From assembly GCA_963970005.1 (NCBI GenBank), contig CAXAMN010027450.1, positions 335,677-399,676 on the forward strand: 64,000 bases of DNA, read 5' to 3'. The notes under the pieces were generated by a model, which was not told the DNA's origin, did not search any database, and saw nothing but the letters and a program-made list of their open reading frames with translations. Origin of the DNA: Durusdinium trenchii (lineage: Eukaryota > Sar > Dinophyceae > Suessiales > Symbiodiniaceae). Below, in pieces: positions 13,901 to 27,041 of this stretch (positions are counted from its first letter, which is position 1; each line of letters begins with the position of its first letter). The translations under genes and the position numbers were made by a program.

Positions 13901-14789
13901 GTGAGAAGGAAACCTCGCATGGCCTCAGGAGAGTTTCTCTCATTTGCCATTCCCCGCCTGAATGCTCCCGCGTGAAACAAACTCTGCAAGAGTCCATTCA
14001 TGTAGCACCTGGCGAATGAAGCGGCTGGTGCTGCAGGGCAGACCTGTTGAGATTGATATCTGTGCAGGCGATGCAGGTCAGTTTGTTCTCAGCTGGTCGA
14101 CCTGGTGTCCCTCCCCACCAACATGCCTTCTGTCTCCCCTGGTGAGGCACCCATCCGGCGGGATTAGCTCTTGTTTACTTGTAGTCCCGATCTTTGGAAG
14201 CCAAAGTGTATTTTGTGACGGACAGCCAATTTGTTCATATTCATGTGACGCGTCGTGTGTTTATCGGCCACGTGGCCTTGGTAGGGGGACTAACATCTAC
14301 AGTTTGTGATGAACCAACATCACCAACATCCACAAAAATTCGCTGTCTGTGTAAAATAAAGGTTTGCAGGGGTGCTTCCTTTGCTTTTCCTAATTTCCAG
14401 CAGTGCTTTCTTTTGTGTTCGTCTAACACACCCCTGAACACCCGAGATTCACTGACCAGAACATCATGAGTGTGCATTGAAAGAGACCCTCGGGTTCGAC
14501 CCAAGTGGAGGAAAAATAGAGGACCATTGCATTCTGTAAATTTCTTGATCACGGTCACACCACTTCAAAAATGGCTCTGGGTCAAACTTTGAGGACCTTG
14601 GGGCCTTGAATGACCTACGTATAGACGCCTAAAGAATGGTTGACCACCACCCACGGCTTTCGATCCCCCCATGAACCTACAGGGTCCAACCCCCCCCGTT
14701 TCAGCGAATGGCATCCGCCTCAGAGGCCAAGCACCAAGGCCCCCCACGTTGCACCATGGTTCATCAGCCCAACAAAGCTGGTCTCCCTC
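1904..14789 (-). CDS. USP7/UBP12-like ubiquitin-specific protease (peptidase C19), 22 exons, both ends incomplete
   Basis: A deubiquitinase that cleaves ubiquitin from proteins. Exons, 5' to 3' on the minus strand: 14748-14789, 13942-14008, 13530-13583, 12444-12485, 11737-11811, 11263-11295, 10050-10090, 9772-9814, 9610-9638, 9261-9303, 8714-8770, 8029-8061, 7224-7304, 6676-6743, 6375-6421, 5665-5692, 5322-5374, 3613-3712, 2919-2999, 2500-2566, 2131-2166, 1904-1959. They join in frame into 391 codons. The Cys box FVGLMNHGAT/CYMNGLLQ spans exons 1-2. KSFGWDTTDAFTQHDAQ, LFEGEMENYIECLD, FPPVLNLQLKRF, KLNSRFEFP, HSVVVHSGDVN, GHYYAYIRP (catalytic His), HWVKFDDDVV (Asp), EDNFGG and YMLVYIRE follow in family order, with spacing close to plant UBP12 and human USP7. 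After the domain comes a charged stretch (LLEQRRREKVELQNKI), as in USP7. Donors are 7 GT, 8 GC and 7 GA; all acceptors are AG|G. No MATH domain or C-terminal UBL exons were found. The TAG at 2488-2490 is probably intronic. The fold is certain; exons 18-19 and the last two are less sure. Confidence 0.9.
2601..2700. repeat. Dispersed CTACTAG repeat inside a USP intron
   Basis: Reverse-orientation copies (GCTTCTTGTTCCTAGTAGTA, CTTGCTCCTAGTAGCGATGC) in the intron 2567-2918. Confidence 0.85.
5781..5839. repeat. Hairpin repeat, family A, copy 1
   Basis: Arms CGCTTCTTCAAGGAAGCT (5781-5798) and AGCTTCCTGGAAGAAGCG (5822-5839) pair 17 of 18. A second copy is at 47857-47914, and both are followed by GTGAG and CCTGCGTCC. 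This copy sits in the USP intron 5693-6374. Confidence 0.85.
8456..8829. repeat. GGTTGGAGGCCATCGC modules in USP introns
   Basis: Two separate copies, 8456-8496 and 8789-8829, flank the exon 8714-8770 without entering it. This is consistent with the exon model. Confidence 0.75.
10440..11213. repeat. Tandem array of a 40-bp dispersed-repeat unit
   Basis: The unit alternates CTACTAGGAGCAAGGACG, CTACTAGGGGCTCCT and GGCATCG (40 bp, or 33 bp when the last part is missing), repeated about 20 times with few changes. It lies inside the USP intron 10091-11262 and ends about 50 bp before the next exon. An assembly gap falls within it, so the true copy number is unknown. Confidence 0.95.
10589..10598. 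other. Assembly gap (10 N)
   Basis: Ten N characters inside the 40-bp array. The real array may be longer or shorter than shown. Confidence 0.99.
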
Positions 14790-17700
14790 CTGGTTGGAGC
14801 AGTTGAGATGTGTTGAGGTCACATGTGAGGACGCTTTCAGCTGCATCTGACAAGCTGTTTTGGAACATATCGGAAATCTCCACGTCTTTTGCCAACACAA
14901 AGAAGGACTCTGCAAGGGGGGTTCCTATCCACGAACCAGCCAACTTGAGGTGAAGAAATCTCAAGGGTTGCATTGTCCCAAGTGACAAGCTTGGAATTCC
15001 AAGTTCAACCAGGTCAAACGAGCTGCATTTGGTTAAGTTGGCCAGGTTTGACAATTCGGTGTGGTTCCTTCCTTTCCAGCAAGGTGTGCTCACTAGCTGC
15101 ATTGAGTAGAATTCTGAAGGGTGCAGGTTCCAGTGGCCTGAAGACTGGCCACTTGCATGTGACCAGACCAGGTTGGTCAAATGCTGAACCTTAAAACATG
15201 TTTTAAACCAATCTTCAAATCACCTCCAATTCGTTCCAAAGAACGGAGTGTCTATAAGCTCAATCACCAGGAACACACTCCGTGCTGCGAGTTTCGCGGA
15301 CGAAGCTGTTTAGGATCGTCGCTGCTTCGCAGTGCTCCATGCCGCACCGTGCGTCGCTCCGTGCATCGTGCCTGCAGTTGTAGTCGGAGGAGACCTGAAT
15401 ATTTTCGGCCTGAGCGTGCACAGGCACAAGCACGTCTGGCCGTCTGGCATTTGGCTGTGAGGGTCAAGAAAGAATGGCTTAATTACAAGAGGGTCTGAAG
15501 AAGCCATGGTTGGCTCGCGTTGTCTTTCATGGCATTTCAAGTGATTTGGCGTTCAGTTGACTTGGGCGTAACAGGTGCCCTTTCCGTACCACCAACTGAA
15601 CCAGGGAGTAACCTCAATGGCTTGCCTTCGAGAAGGAGCCTCTTTCTTCTGACTGAAAATATGCTCGGCCACCAATGCTTCAATGACCGGTAGCTGGAAA
15701 GTGTTGTCAATGAGTCTATGAGACGGCAGAAAGTCTGGATGTCTTGCGGCAGAAAGTCTGTGAAGTGTCTCTTGAACCCGAGATGTTGAAGTTGGAACGT
15801 TCACATCTCAAAACCGGTTCAAAACCGGTTCCTGCCTCATTCGATGACCGTATTTTGTTCCAAGAGCTCATAGAAAGTCCCTCAAGAAGATTCAAGACAT
15901 TTCCCATTGCCATTAAGTTCTCAAGGAGTATACAAATCATAACCCTGCAAGCCTCGCAACACGAAGGGAGAGTCTTGCCTCCAACGCCCATTCCCCTGAC
16001 CCCAAACGAGGTACACTTGGCCACAAAAACTGCAGAAACAGGTCAACAGTTTGGCATCCAAGTCCAAACAGCTTTTGATAAGACTCCCCTGACTTCTGCT
16101 CTTCCTCAAAACCCCTTTCCGACTCTCCCACATGGGGAAAAAAAAGCACAATCTCCGCCTGCTTCACACAACAGCACGCTCGAAAGCAAAGGCTGTCTTC
16201 AGGGCCTGCAACAGCAAACATGCGCAAAAGAAAATAGCCATGAAGATGCCCAATGCTCCAGCAGCTAATTAGGATGTATACATATATATATATATATCGT
16301 TATTATTAATGTGTAATTATCTTTTTAGGTGGTGTTCATGAGTACACATCGACCCTGGTGTTCATTCGATCACCCAGCGTTCAACCACTTCAAAGGTTGT
16401 CCAATAGTTGGGCTCGAACGCCTGACAAGATGCAAACTTCTTGTTTTCAAACCTTGAGGGCGAGGTGTGCACTATTCTCAGAATCCTGATCGGATACGGG
16501 GTAGAGGCAGGACCTTTAAACAAAAATGTGCATGTTACAACTCGCTGGCGTGCAAAAATCCCGGAATCCCGACCAATGGATTAGATCTAATTTCTTGAAG
16601 AGTTGACCTTCCTGAGACTAGGAGACTAGGAGTATGTAAACTTGAACATGAGGACTTTGACCTTAATTGCTTGAATGTGTGTCTCTCAAAATGAATGACT
16701 TCGGACTTCCCCCCAATTGACGTGATGTTGGTGTTTGTGGTGCTCCTTGCAGGGTCCAAAACATGGAGACCGATTCAAACTTGTCCCTCCAAAAGGGAGA
16801 AGCAAAAAAGCGAGAAACTCAAAAACCACCTTCAATTCCACATGGTTTCCACACCAAAATAGCATGTCGACCTATGAAACCTAGTAGGACCCCTCCCTCT
16901 TGAAAGATCAATAGAACTAAGACATCCCCAAATCCCCACCCAAATATGTCACCTCCGGTGGTCCCTTTCTTGGCCAATGGCCGGGGCCACTCGTGCCGCG
17001 GCGCCGTGCCTAACCAGCCCGTCTCTTGCGACAGCTCGGATGTCCTGATGTCTGTGCTGAAAAACATCTGTTCGACGCTTTGTTCCGAACAAGACCCAAG
17101 ACGGCTAATTAGGAAGAAGGCAAACAGAAGAAGACGAAGACCAGCCCTTGAACTAAGTTGGAGCTTTGGATTCCACCCATTCCTATATTTCCTTATGATG
17201 TTGTGATGTGATTCATCATGTTTTGAGCCCGAAGCTTTCAATGTCATCCTTCTGAAGGGAACACATGGAACTCAGTTGTGAAATCACCAATGGCTTGTTG
17301 ATCCTTTGCCTTTGTCTTGTCTTCATCTAACGACCGACCGGCTAGGTTCACTCTGTGCGGCCTTGGTCCACACAGGATCTACATCTACATCTACCCTCAT
17401 CCTCCAACCTCAGATCTCCAAATCTCCGGGTCCTCACCATTTCATGCCAACCTCTGTCGATCCCATCCTGCCGTTGACTTCGGACCGACCCCCACCGAGA
17501 CCGGGACTGGGACCGGCTGAGTCTCACTCTCAAGACTCGTCAGCGTCACAGAGCGTCCGACCGGAGGGGGTGATCCGAAAAACAGGAGAGTTCCTCAGCT
17601 GATACCAGGTGTCCTTCCTTTTTGGGATCGATTAGCCCTCAGAGGTTTGCCAGTGTGCCATGTTGCAGGTATGAAGTTGGAAGGAGCTGGTGATACCAAG

Positions 17701-18544
17701 TCCAGTGCTGCTGTTCCAAGTCAAACATCATCCAAATGAACATCCGTGAAGGAAACCTATGGGCATGAGGAGATACGATGAGTGTACCAAGACACTCGAA
17801 TTCTAGGACAAGTAAGTTTTATAGTAAATGAACATACATCAAGCATATTCAATAGATTTGAATAGATTGGAACAGTCTCCTTGACACAAAGGACATCTCT
17901 CACCGCCCGGCCCCACTGCTGGACCAAAGAGAAGGTTCTGGCCTTTGAGAAGCTCCAGGTATCTGCCTCAAGTCAAAGCTGTCAGGGTGGGGTCGGGTCG
18001 GTCGGGTCAGTCAGGTCGCTCGGCGCCTTTTGGAATGCAGATGAGACCTGGAATGAGAACTGCTGGAGCTGCTCGTTGCCCAAATGGCTTGCCGAAGCCA
18101 CTTTTTGGTGGGACCTATTTGGGTGCCAAGCTTGTGCAGAGTGCTGAGGCTGTTTGAACAATTGAGAAACGCCTGTTCCAAGGCTCTCAGCTGAGGCCTT
18201 TGCCGAACGGCTCAAACCACATCGACAGCATCACATCGGCCGTCGACGGGAAATGACGCGCCTTCTGCACACTTCTGCGATAGTCCGTCCAGTGCACGAG
18301 CACAACCTGGCAGCCACAAAAACCATATTTGTTTCACTATAGTATTGAGAAAACGTTCGAACATCCAACTCCTGGCGACATTCACAACGATCAGTGTTCA
18401 GTATTCCATAAGCATTCCATAATGCCACAAGCTCAAAAATAATGTTCAACTAGGAGTGATTCGCTTACACGGTCAACAGCCAGGCCAAGAACAGGTGGCC
18501 CATGGTGGCCCCATATCAAACGCAAGGCCAGATACAAGAAGAGG

Positions 18545-18638
18545 TTCTTCTCTCTCTCTCTCTCTTCTTTCTTTCTTTCTTTCTTTATTGCTTTCTTTTC
18601 TGTTCTTTTCTTTTCTTTTCTTTCTTTCTTTCCTTCCC
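18545..18638. repeat. Pyrimidine microsatellite (CT and CTTT)
   Basis: Runs of TC followed by TTTC and TTTTC units. Long frames here are artefacts of low complexity. Confidence 0.9.
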
Positions 18639-19696
18639 TGTGTTGAAACCTTGGGCCCCGGAAAGACATCACAAACCATCACAAATGTGTGCTGGTTCCC
18701 GGTCGGTCATATCCCAAGTTCCGAGATCAGACCTGCTTTCTAACGGCAACGCCTCAACCTCATGGCTATATATTTCAACTTGCACTGAAGTTTCTCCACT
18801 GGGCAGAACAACACTATCAAAACCTAAGATTTTGTGCTCTGGTCTTTGGACTTGAGATCCAAAGCTTGACCCAAACCTTCAATCGGCTGCTCAAGTGGAC
18901 CAACATCGTTTGGGTCTGCGCCTGGTACTTCACTCCGCTGAAGACCCACCGCGGGTCCATCCCTGACAGCTCGTAATGGATGGCCATGGTCGATCCATCA
19001 TCCATCTGCATCCCCCATAATCAAGGGTCAACAGCTTCCAACATCTCGAAAAATGTCCAGCTACCTATAGGGCCTACAGGACTTCTACACTCCCACGAAC
19101 ACATCATATCGAAGTGAAAGACCCCCTGTTTGTAGAGGAATATAGTCTTCCAAGGGACCGTTGCCCAGCTTCCATGTTATACAGTGAGTCAGGGCTTCTA
19201 CTTACTTTATGGATGGACCTTCAACGGCTTTGTTTTCTGGTGAGGCATCAGAGGGGTGAGGCTGGGCGGGTTGTGTTTTCCATACACATCCCTCAGCATG
19301 ATAGAGAAACCAGCAACCGGATCTACCAAATTGTTTGAGACAAGCCAAGCTGTGCGTTTTCTCAAGATAGAGAGTGTGCATTTGAAAATTGAGGGTACGT
19401 GTCCTGCCACACACAGGTTGGCAAAACCGGCAAACACTCACATATAACCAGCCTGATTTGTAGAGATGTCTTTTGCGTTTCATGATGATCTTCAAAAGCA
19501 ACTCCACAGTTACCTGTCATGGGGTCAAACCCGTCACGCTTTCCGGCCTTCCGGTGGATCTGCCTCGACAAAAGCACTGACCTCAGCGGCCAGGCCGAAG
19601 CAACGAAACAGTCTCAGATGTTGGACGATGTCCTGTGACCTAAAATAGCCGCTTTTGGGTGTAGAACTTCTCCAACAATATAGGAAGGGTGTCCAC

Positions 19697-19741
19697 ACTG
19701 TCGATAAAGAACCAAGACTTGGAGAACCGTGACTTGGTGGT
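19697..19741 (-). CDS. Candidate exon resembling an ion-channel S3 segment
   Basis: Reads TKSRFSKSWFFIDS and meets a GT donor (GTGGAC). The pattern K-W-F-x-I-D resembles S3 of cyclic-nucleotide-gated or HCN-type channels. No S4, pore or other exon was found, so the likeness may be chance. Confidence 0.2.
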
Positions 19742-19842
19742 CTGACGCGGGTTAAGTAGGCGCGTCAAGATGCGCATGACGATCCATTGAAGTAGGCGCA
19801 TGACAGCTATAATAAGATGGAGCCTGAGCAGTGCAGACTTAC

Positions 19843-20544
19843 TACTAGGAGCAAGGAGGCGGAGGACGCTACGTTCGGTGCTCCTGGCCTTACTACTAGT
19901 AACAAGGTTCGCTACGTTCGTAGCAAAGGGCATCGCTGAGACTCTAGCGGCTGTTCCGCCGGCACTGGAGGTCCCAGCAGGAAAAACAAGTATCCTGGCA
20001 GGCGGCAGGCGTCCTGAATTCCACAGTGGTCCATACTCCATACTCCGGAGTTGTGGTGCCTCTGAAAGCATGGTGTGGCAGCCCAGTCATGATAGTCATT
20101 TATAGAATCCTGTGAAGTGCTGAACTTTGCTGAAGTTAAATAAAACTTGTGTTCACGATTGATTGGCACATTCAGGGCACCCTATTCCTCTTACGTGGCA
20201 CCAATCCAGAGAAAATTCACAAAGAATCAACACTGGTACCCCAATTAGGATGTGAGACAACATTGCTTCCATGAATACACCCCAATCAACCTTGATCCTG
20301 TGCTTGTCCTCCGGCTTCAATCCAAAGAAAAAGGCAACCAGTGGACTGTCAGCCTCCCTTACCAACTCGAGTTCAGCTGCAGAAAAGCCTGCTTGGGAAC
20401 GTTGAAGATGTTGATAAGACATGGCAGGATGGACATGTTCATCTGTGCTCGACTAGGAGCAAGGACGCTACTAGGGGCTCCTGGCCGTACTACTAGGAGC
20501 AAGTAGCTGCTAGGGGCTCCTGGCATCGCTACTAGGAGCAACAT
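19843..20544. repeat. Two dispersed CTACTAG repeat blocks
   Basis: 19843-19923 holds a diverged copy with CGCTACGTTCG variants. 20451-20544 holds the consensus GACTAGGAGCAAGGACGCTA and GGGGCTCCTGGC modules. Confidence 0.8.
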
Positions 20545-23500
20545 GGAAGTGAAGCAAAGAACGCACGAACGCACCGTGCCAGTCGGAAGTCCACGCGTGG
20601 TGCCTGGCCTAAATCTGAAATTCCTCACCACCAAGGGTGGAGATCGGATTTTCTGGCGCGAGCAAACGGAATTGCTAGGCCCTATATAGTGTAGAAGTAG
20701 AAGTATCTGGTGTTTTCCTGCAGCAATCAGGCCTTCAAAGAAAAATTATACTGATACCACACAGCTCCAAAGGTCCTAGTGATAGTGGTGTTTCCAATCG
20801 CATGACATCAAGATCATCAAGCTATTCTACGTCTGCTGCGGGGAGTTCTTTTGAACTAATAAAGAATCTGTGAAGGCTTCGAGATGTGCCCTGGTAATCT
20901 TCCACTTCGAATTGAGAGACCTCCACTTTTTGCAGGAACTGGTGCAGGAACTGGAACAAACAACGGACTAACTCCAGGATCGACTTCTCCATAACTTGTC
21001 CAAGTCATATTCCAGACTATAAAACAGCAAAATCTTCAAAAAACCACACCTTGATTAGTAACTAGTATTATTTTAGTCTGACGTGTCACACTCGGGGGGT
21101 TGAACTCACCCGGGAACGGGCGGATCGAACGAAGAAACGTGCCAAGAGCAAGTCATGGGAAGACCTGAATCCTTTTTTGCGGAAGCGAATGGCGCTTGAT
21201 AGTCAGCCTCCCCACTGGCGTAGGAGGTGGCATTCGGCACGATGAACTCGAGCTCGTGCTCAGCGGCCTCCGGCACAGATGGTGCAAGTGATCAACTTCA
21301 AGCGGAAAAGTTTTGACTGGAGAGGACCCTGGCCTGCGTCTCTGGAAGCCTCCATCATGACATTACGACCAATGCTGCCAAACCTCTAAAAAATGATTTC
21401 ATACACCGAACTCTGGAATCCTGAACAGGTGGGGTCAAAACATGTCTGGGCATTAGCAAAGAAACATGTTCGTCACGGAGCTGAACAAAAAGACACTGGA
21501 GTCACTGGATTTTTGGTACAGGAATACGTCCTGCATATCGAATAGCACAGCATTAAGTATTAAGAAGAAAAACGCAATGCAAATCTCCTGATGTTCAACC
21601 AACTGCGACAACCACTTGAGAGTTCCTGGGTTCTGGCAGTTTCTTCCAGGATGCCTTGACGAAACGCCACCCCGCCCCCCTTCGGAATCCTCTTGACCAT
21701 CTGGGGCATCCAACAGGAGGAAGGTTCTCCTTCCGACATGCCTCTGTGTCTGGAACCTGCCCGTTTAGCGCCAGACACAGGGTCGTTGGACAAAGCAGGG
21801 CCGTTTTGGGGTCGTGTGGGGGTCAAAAGCTGCATCTTGCAAGCGCTGGGGAAGATGCGATGATGAGGGATAAGCAACACGACCGGACTCTGTCGTCTCC
21901 GTCTTTGGCAAATTCTGAGTTTGAATGCAATAGCTGCGAGAACAGGATTGACAGCTGGCATTTTTTGGTATGAGAATTGTACGCTAGGCTGGCGGTATCT
22001 GGCGGTGATCAAGCTGACGGTTATCTGTTGTTGGTATACTGATGCAAGACTCAAAGTTAAAGAACTTTGAACTGCTGAAACCCAGGTACCACTGTTGTCG
22101 AAAACTCTTGAAATAAACTGAAATGACAGTCTCCCAAACTAGGACAAGGTCAATGTTGTCAGCCTACACGTAGATTCTCCAAAGATGCTCAGAGCTGAAG
22201 GCTCCAGCTGCACAGGAGATTGTGGGAGGCAGAAAACAGGCTGGGCAACCCAAGCCATGTCGCCACGGGAATCCTTCATAACTTGTCAGCCAACATCTTC
22301 TGCCTATTTCTGCCTCATTAGAGGCCTTTGTGTATCCTACAGACCACCTGAGCCCTAACCGTGAAGCTAAAACGAAGTAGTCTGATAGAATGGCCTCACA
22401 GGAATGTCAAATTGCATTGGTGACCACTGAAGATTGGCTAACGAAGAGCAAGAAACAATACCTCCATAGATGTCCATAGCTTTCTGGTCAAATGTTTCTT
22501 GGTGCCATATCTGGGTTATCCAGCTCCCCAATGAATCCAAGCCTTTGCAAGTTAGACTCCCTGCTACAGTACAAGGCCTGTGACCTCATGGATATTCGAC
22601 GCAAATTTATCATAATTGATCATAATGCATCTACAATCAATCTATCCAATCTAGTCCGAACTAATCTTATCTTATCTATATAATATACATATATATATAT
22701 AATCAATATACATCTATATATATATATCCCAAGCCAGCCCAATCCCATAAGATATATTATCATTATCTATCAATCTTCTCTCGTCTACTGTCCACTATCT
22801 ACTCTAGTCTAGTCTAATCTCTCAATCCATCTCTCTTTCTCTCTCTCTCTACACTTGCACATACGAACAGGAAAAGGATCAACATAGGAACTGCCAGCTA
22901 CTTAGGAAGCTTCTTCTCCTCTAATTATAAGGATGGTCTGTCAGTTTCTTACTCTAGTTCAAGTGGGCCAAGTTCCCGGATTAAGACTCCGGATGTTCTA
23001 ATTGTTCTAAAGCTTCTATATGCTTCTATTCTCCCAGTCCAATCACCAAGGGCCTCATCCAGCAGTTCGGGCTCGGCCGTGCGTCTGGAAGCTCGACCTG
23101 CACGGTGCACACGATGCCTCGACACCCATCGGTCGGTTTTGGCCGTGGACTCGACGGTGGAAACTTCCTCGATCCTCAAAGCAAAACCGCATACCGTCAC
23201 ATCGAACTATGCACCGTTTGTTCTTAGCGCCATTTCTTGACATGTCAGCTGTCTGCCCTGTCCAAGCTCCAAAATCAGCATCCCTTCACGACCAAGCGAT
23301 CAGGTCACGACGAAAGATCTCACATGCATTCGAAACATGCGGAACCAAGTGTGCAAGGGGGATGCTGCGTCTTTCGGCAGTAGAATCGCTGCAATTTCGG
23401 ATGGGAAAACCCATGGCCATGTTTTCTCTTCATCCATTTCGGACCCCGTTTCGGGGCCCGTCCGTGTCGCCTCTGACGCCCGGTGATGTGCCCAGCACCT

Positions 23501-23868
23501 CGGGTCACGGGACGGTCCCGGGACCGGTCCGAGCTCTACTCCGTTACTCCTCGGCCACGTGAAAAGAGCCGTGTGAAACCATGTGAATGGTATCAGTTCT
23601 GGTGAACATATTGCATGTTGAATGCCCCCTGTTTAATGAACTGAGATCGGATCCACGAAAACAACATCGCGTATCATTGGACCCATGTATCAGGCATTGA
23701 ATAGACATGAATAGACCAACAAGATTTCAGCGAAGGCAAGTGTTCGGGATGCCCCCTCACTGGTGCAGGAGCACAAAAACAGCAGCATCGAAGTTTCTTG
23801 AAATCTGCGATTACAGGTTCCTGGACTCCATCAGTAGTGGACTTGGTGCCTGATGCGAATATTAGAAA

Positions 23869-24870
23869 CAAGAAGCTACTAGGAACAAGTGCATCGCTTC
23901 TAGTAACAAGTGCCTTACTAGTAGTAACAAGAAGCTATTAGAAACAAGCATCGTCAATTTAAAAGGTCTGGGGCAACCGGGCCGTCCTCTGCGGACTGGC
24001 ATCCAAGGTCTCCTTGGCGTCTTCACGTCATCGGTCTGTGTTGGACTCGTCAACAAGTATTTCATCCGTCTAAGTCTGTGTTCTTCTGTTTCTTTGCTAA
24101 ACTAAGTCTGTGTTCTTCTGTTCTTCTAAGTCTGTGTTAAACAAAAGATCCAAACAAACACCGCTCGTCTCGGCAGGCTCCCGCACATCCGGGAATTCCG
24201 GGGTTCCCATCTCTGGCGAGGCCTGCTTGAGTCTCGCTCCACAACGATGGGATAATGCACGCCACTGAAGCAAACCACGTAACGTGCAACTGGGTGAAAT
24301 GACTTCCATGATTCCAAGGTCGTACACAAAGAAATATGAACCAATTATAGTCTGTAGTAGTCATTCGTCTGTGACCCCTTTTTTGTAACACACAAATACC
24401 ATTAAATAGCTACTCATAGGGTCCCTGGTTGCCGTTTGGAACCTCCCATGTGGAACCAACACGGCGCCGCCAACTCTATTGTCCCATTCAACTTGCCCAC
24501 AGCAAGCCAAAACTGCTACATGAATATCAATGATCTGAATCTGAATTCTCAATGTGGTTAGGCGCCATCGCTACTAGTGTGAAGGCTATTGCTATTGCTG
24601 GTCTTAGACCAACCACGCCTCCTTCCTTCACCCCGTCGTGGCTCGCCTTGCGGCGTCCGCAGGAGGGCCAACAGCGCCTGGGGCGCTCCACCGTGACGCC
24701 GAAATGAGGGCACGGGGCCAAAGCCTGGGGCGGTCGGCTCGAAGATCGTTGGGTGGAATCGTTGCTTCTTGTTACTAGTAAGAATGCTACTAGTAACAAG
24801 CCCGTGTTCCTAGTAGCTTCTTGCTCCTAGTAGTACGGCCAGGAGCCCCTAGTAGCGTCCTTGCTCCTAT
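23869..24870. repeat. Three dispersed CTACTAG repeat blocks
   Basis: 23869-23948 (AAGAAGCTACTAGGAACAAG type), 24563-24600 and 24764-24870 (both orientations). Confidence 0.75.
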
Positions 24871-26032
24871 AGGAATCGCTGATTCCAAGATGGATCGAGT
24901 GATGTTTTCAGTGGTGGAATCTTGCCCCTGGCATCCAGGGTCTTTTTGTCCTGAGGTGACGAAGCAAGAAGAGTTCATAAGATAGGGGATACAATGAAGA
25001 TTGAAACTGTTCGGACTAGGGGCAGGACCCAGGTTTCACACTGTGCTTTTTTGGAAAGCAAATCCAAGCATTCGACATCTCGCACAAAGACGAGACTAAA
25101 GACGAGCAACCAGGGTAGTTTTGATGTATATATATATATATTTGGATCGACTTGGGTAGTTCTACCGGAGATGTTTTAACTTAAAGGCAACGTTCACATG
25201 ATTACAGTAATTGAAACAGTGGCCCACCCACTCCAATCTCTTCAATCATCTATCTGTGCTAGAATTTCACAGAGGCTGGTGACTGGTGCAAATAAAACAA
25301 AGGCTACTAACAGCTACTAGTGAGAAGGTGGCACATGATCCCGCAATGCACAGAATGGGAACTTGCCAAACTGACAACTGGTTCTTCAGTTCTGCCGCTT
25401 CCACCATCTTCCTGGAAGCTAAGGCTGCTGCCTACAAAAGCCCAGTCCACTTGACACTGATCTGGAACAGCTGCAGTTGCTCAGAGTTGCCCAACTCAGA
25501 GGAAGCGAATCAAACCTTCCTAACAACAACGAATGCTTTGCGCCATGGAACTCCACTACTTTGGGATTTGGTGGTCTGAAACTTGCGAGCAGAACCTTGG
25601 AATCCGACACCACCCAAAGAACGTAGCCCACGGCTCTTCATGTCGTGGCCACATGTGGCCACACAAAAAAAAGGCTTGATGAGAATCTTCCAACCCTTGA
25701 GTCTACCATGGTCTGGCTATGACTATGACTGGAAATCCAAGCCATACCTCCACTATATAGCGAATTCACCAGCTCTGAGCATCGACCCCCTTGTCGGATG
25801 GGCTCGGGGGCGGGGTGTTGATATGGACCAGACGGCAACGCACCCGAAAAAGATAGGGAACCTACGGAACGTAGGATGGGGATGAACAGGGATTTAAACA
25901 CAAAGGGAAAAAGGGATGCTCAGGGCTTTGGCTTTGGGATGCTTTGGGCTACTTTACAACATTTGACTGCATAAAATAAAGGGGGGGGTCCACCCATTCC
26001 AGCCCCATGCCTCTGGTGTGTTGCTTTCTCAC

Positions 26033-26095
26033 TTCCAATTCGCATTCCCGTTTGGGGCGCGGTTTCACCGCGCAGATGCCATCCTGCTCAGCCAT
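26033..26095 (-). CDS. Candidate first coding exon
   Basis: The ATG at 26095 opens MAEQDGICAVKPRPKRECEL plus E and runs into a canonical donor GTGAGA. It could start a minus-strand gene running toward lower coordinates. No other exon of it was recognised. Confidence 0.25.
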
Positions 26096-27024
26096 TACTG
26101 AGCAGCGCTGTCCTACACGCGACTCTCGGCCATCATTGAATTTCGTACGGTTCCTCGGCCAGTTCACTGCTGTCGGAGTCGCGAGCGATGGGTTGTGGTG
26201 GAACTGCGGTGAACATCCCGGGGAACACCACGGGGACCAGCGGAATGACGTGAAGGTGGAGAGAGGAACGCGCAGAAGGCAACGTGAGCCGCAGTGGCAA
26301 CTGCTATGGGGGCTTTCAACGAATGTTCAAATTGTTTCATGTCATTCAGCGTCAGATTCAGATGTCTGTATGAATTTCAGTTACGTATATACAGTATATA
26401 CAGTACATATAAGGTATCGCAAATCATCCCAGAATGGATGCATGGCATGCAATCGGCTTTCTCTATTTTGGTGACCCAGGAACGCTTTTGGAGCAAATCC
26501 CTGAAGTGGCAGATGAAGGCTAAATGGAGGGTGTGTGGAGAAAGGGGGTCAGCAAAAATTGCTTATACGAAGTTAGTGCATCATCAATACCTTAATTCCA
26601 CGTCTTTCTGCAACGGTTTGTGGGTTTTTATTGCAGCCAAACCACTAATAGCCCCGGGTTCCACGCATGTCCTGGACCTTCCACGATGTTAGTATAGAAT
26701 CTTGCCAAACCCTTTCGGCACTACCCTTCCCTTTGCCTTCTTTCGCAGAGCCAATGGTTACCGGCTGAGACGATTCAGAGTTCTTCCCCCTTTCACCCCT
26801 CCGCGCCCCCGTCGGTCGCGTCTCTGAGCTCAGCCCGACGTGTCCAAAGGTTCGGTAGCACTTTGGAGGCAAATGCCCATAGATGGGCGTGCGCTCAGCC
26901 TGACACTGGAGACATCCATGTCCCATTCACATTGGGGGCTTAAACCCCAACTTAAAGAAGAATGGGCTCCCCAAGGTGCTCTGACCTGCAACTCACTCCG
27001 GTCTTGTTGGCTTCGGTATTAGTT

Positions 27025-27041
27025 GTAATTAGTTGTAAAAA
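27025..27041 (+). repeat. Target-site duplication, 5' copy
   Basis: GTAATTAGTTGTAAAAA, identical over 17 nt to 38037-38053. The 5' copy is followed by one extra A and then GCTGCGGGG, which begins the element. The target is A/T-rich and ends in an A run, as expected for target-primed reverse transcription by an APE-type LINE. Confidence 0.88.

Larger units (their letters stand above)
14790..27024. other. 12.2 kb without a recognised gene
   Basis: Holds dispersed repeat blocks near 19.9, 20.5, 23.9, 24.6 and 24.8 kb, a pyrimidine microsatellite at 18.5 kb, an AT/TCTA-rich stretch at 22.6-22.9 kb and weak candidate exons at 19.7 and 26.0 kb. N-terminal USP exons (a MATH domain is usual) are expected upstream of 14789, but I did not find them. 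Confidence 0.5.

Noticed and set aside
16405-16440. GGGCTCGAACGCCTGAC as a reverse-strand tRNA T-arm
   Set aside because: No acceptor, D-arm or anticodon stem could be paired around it.
23020-23562. 180-codon frame on the plus strand
   Set aside because: Composition is unremarkable, an antisense frame overlaps it, and no domain or splice context supports it.
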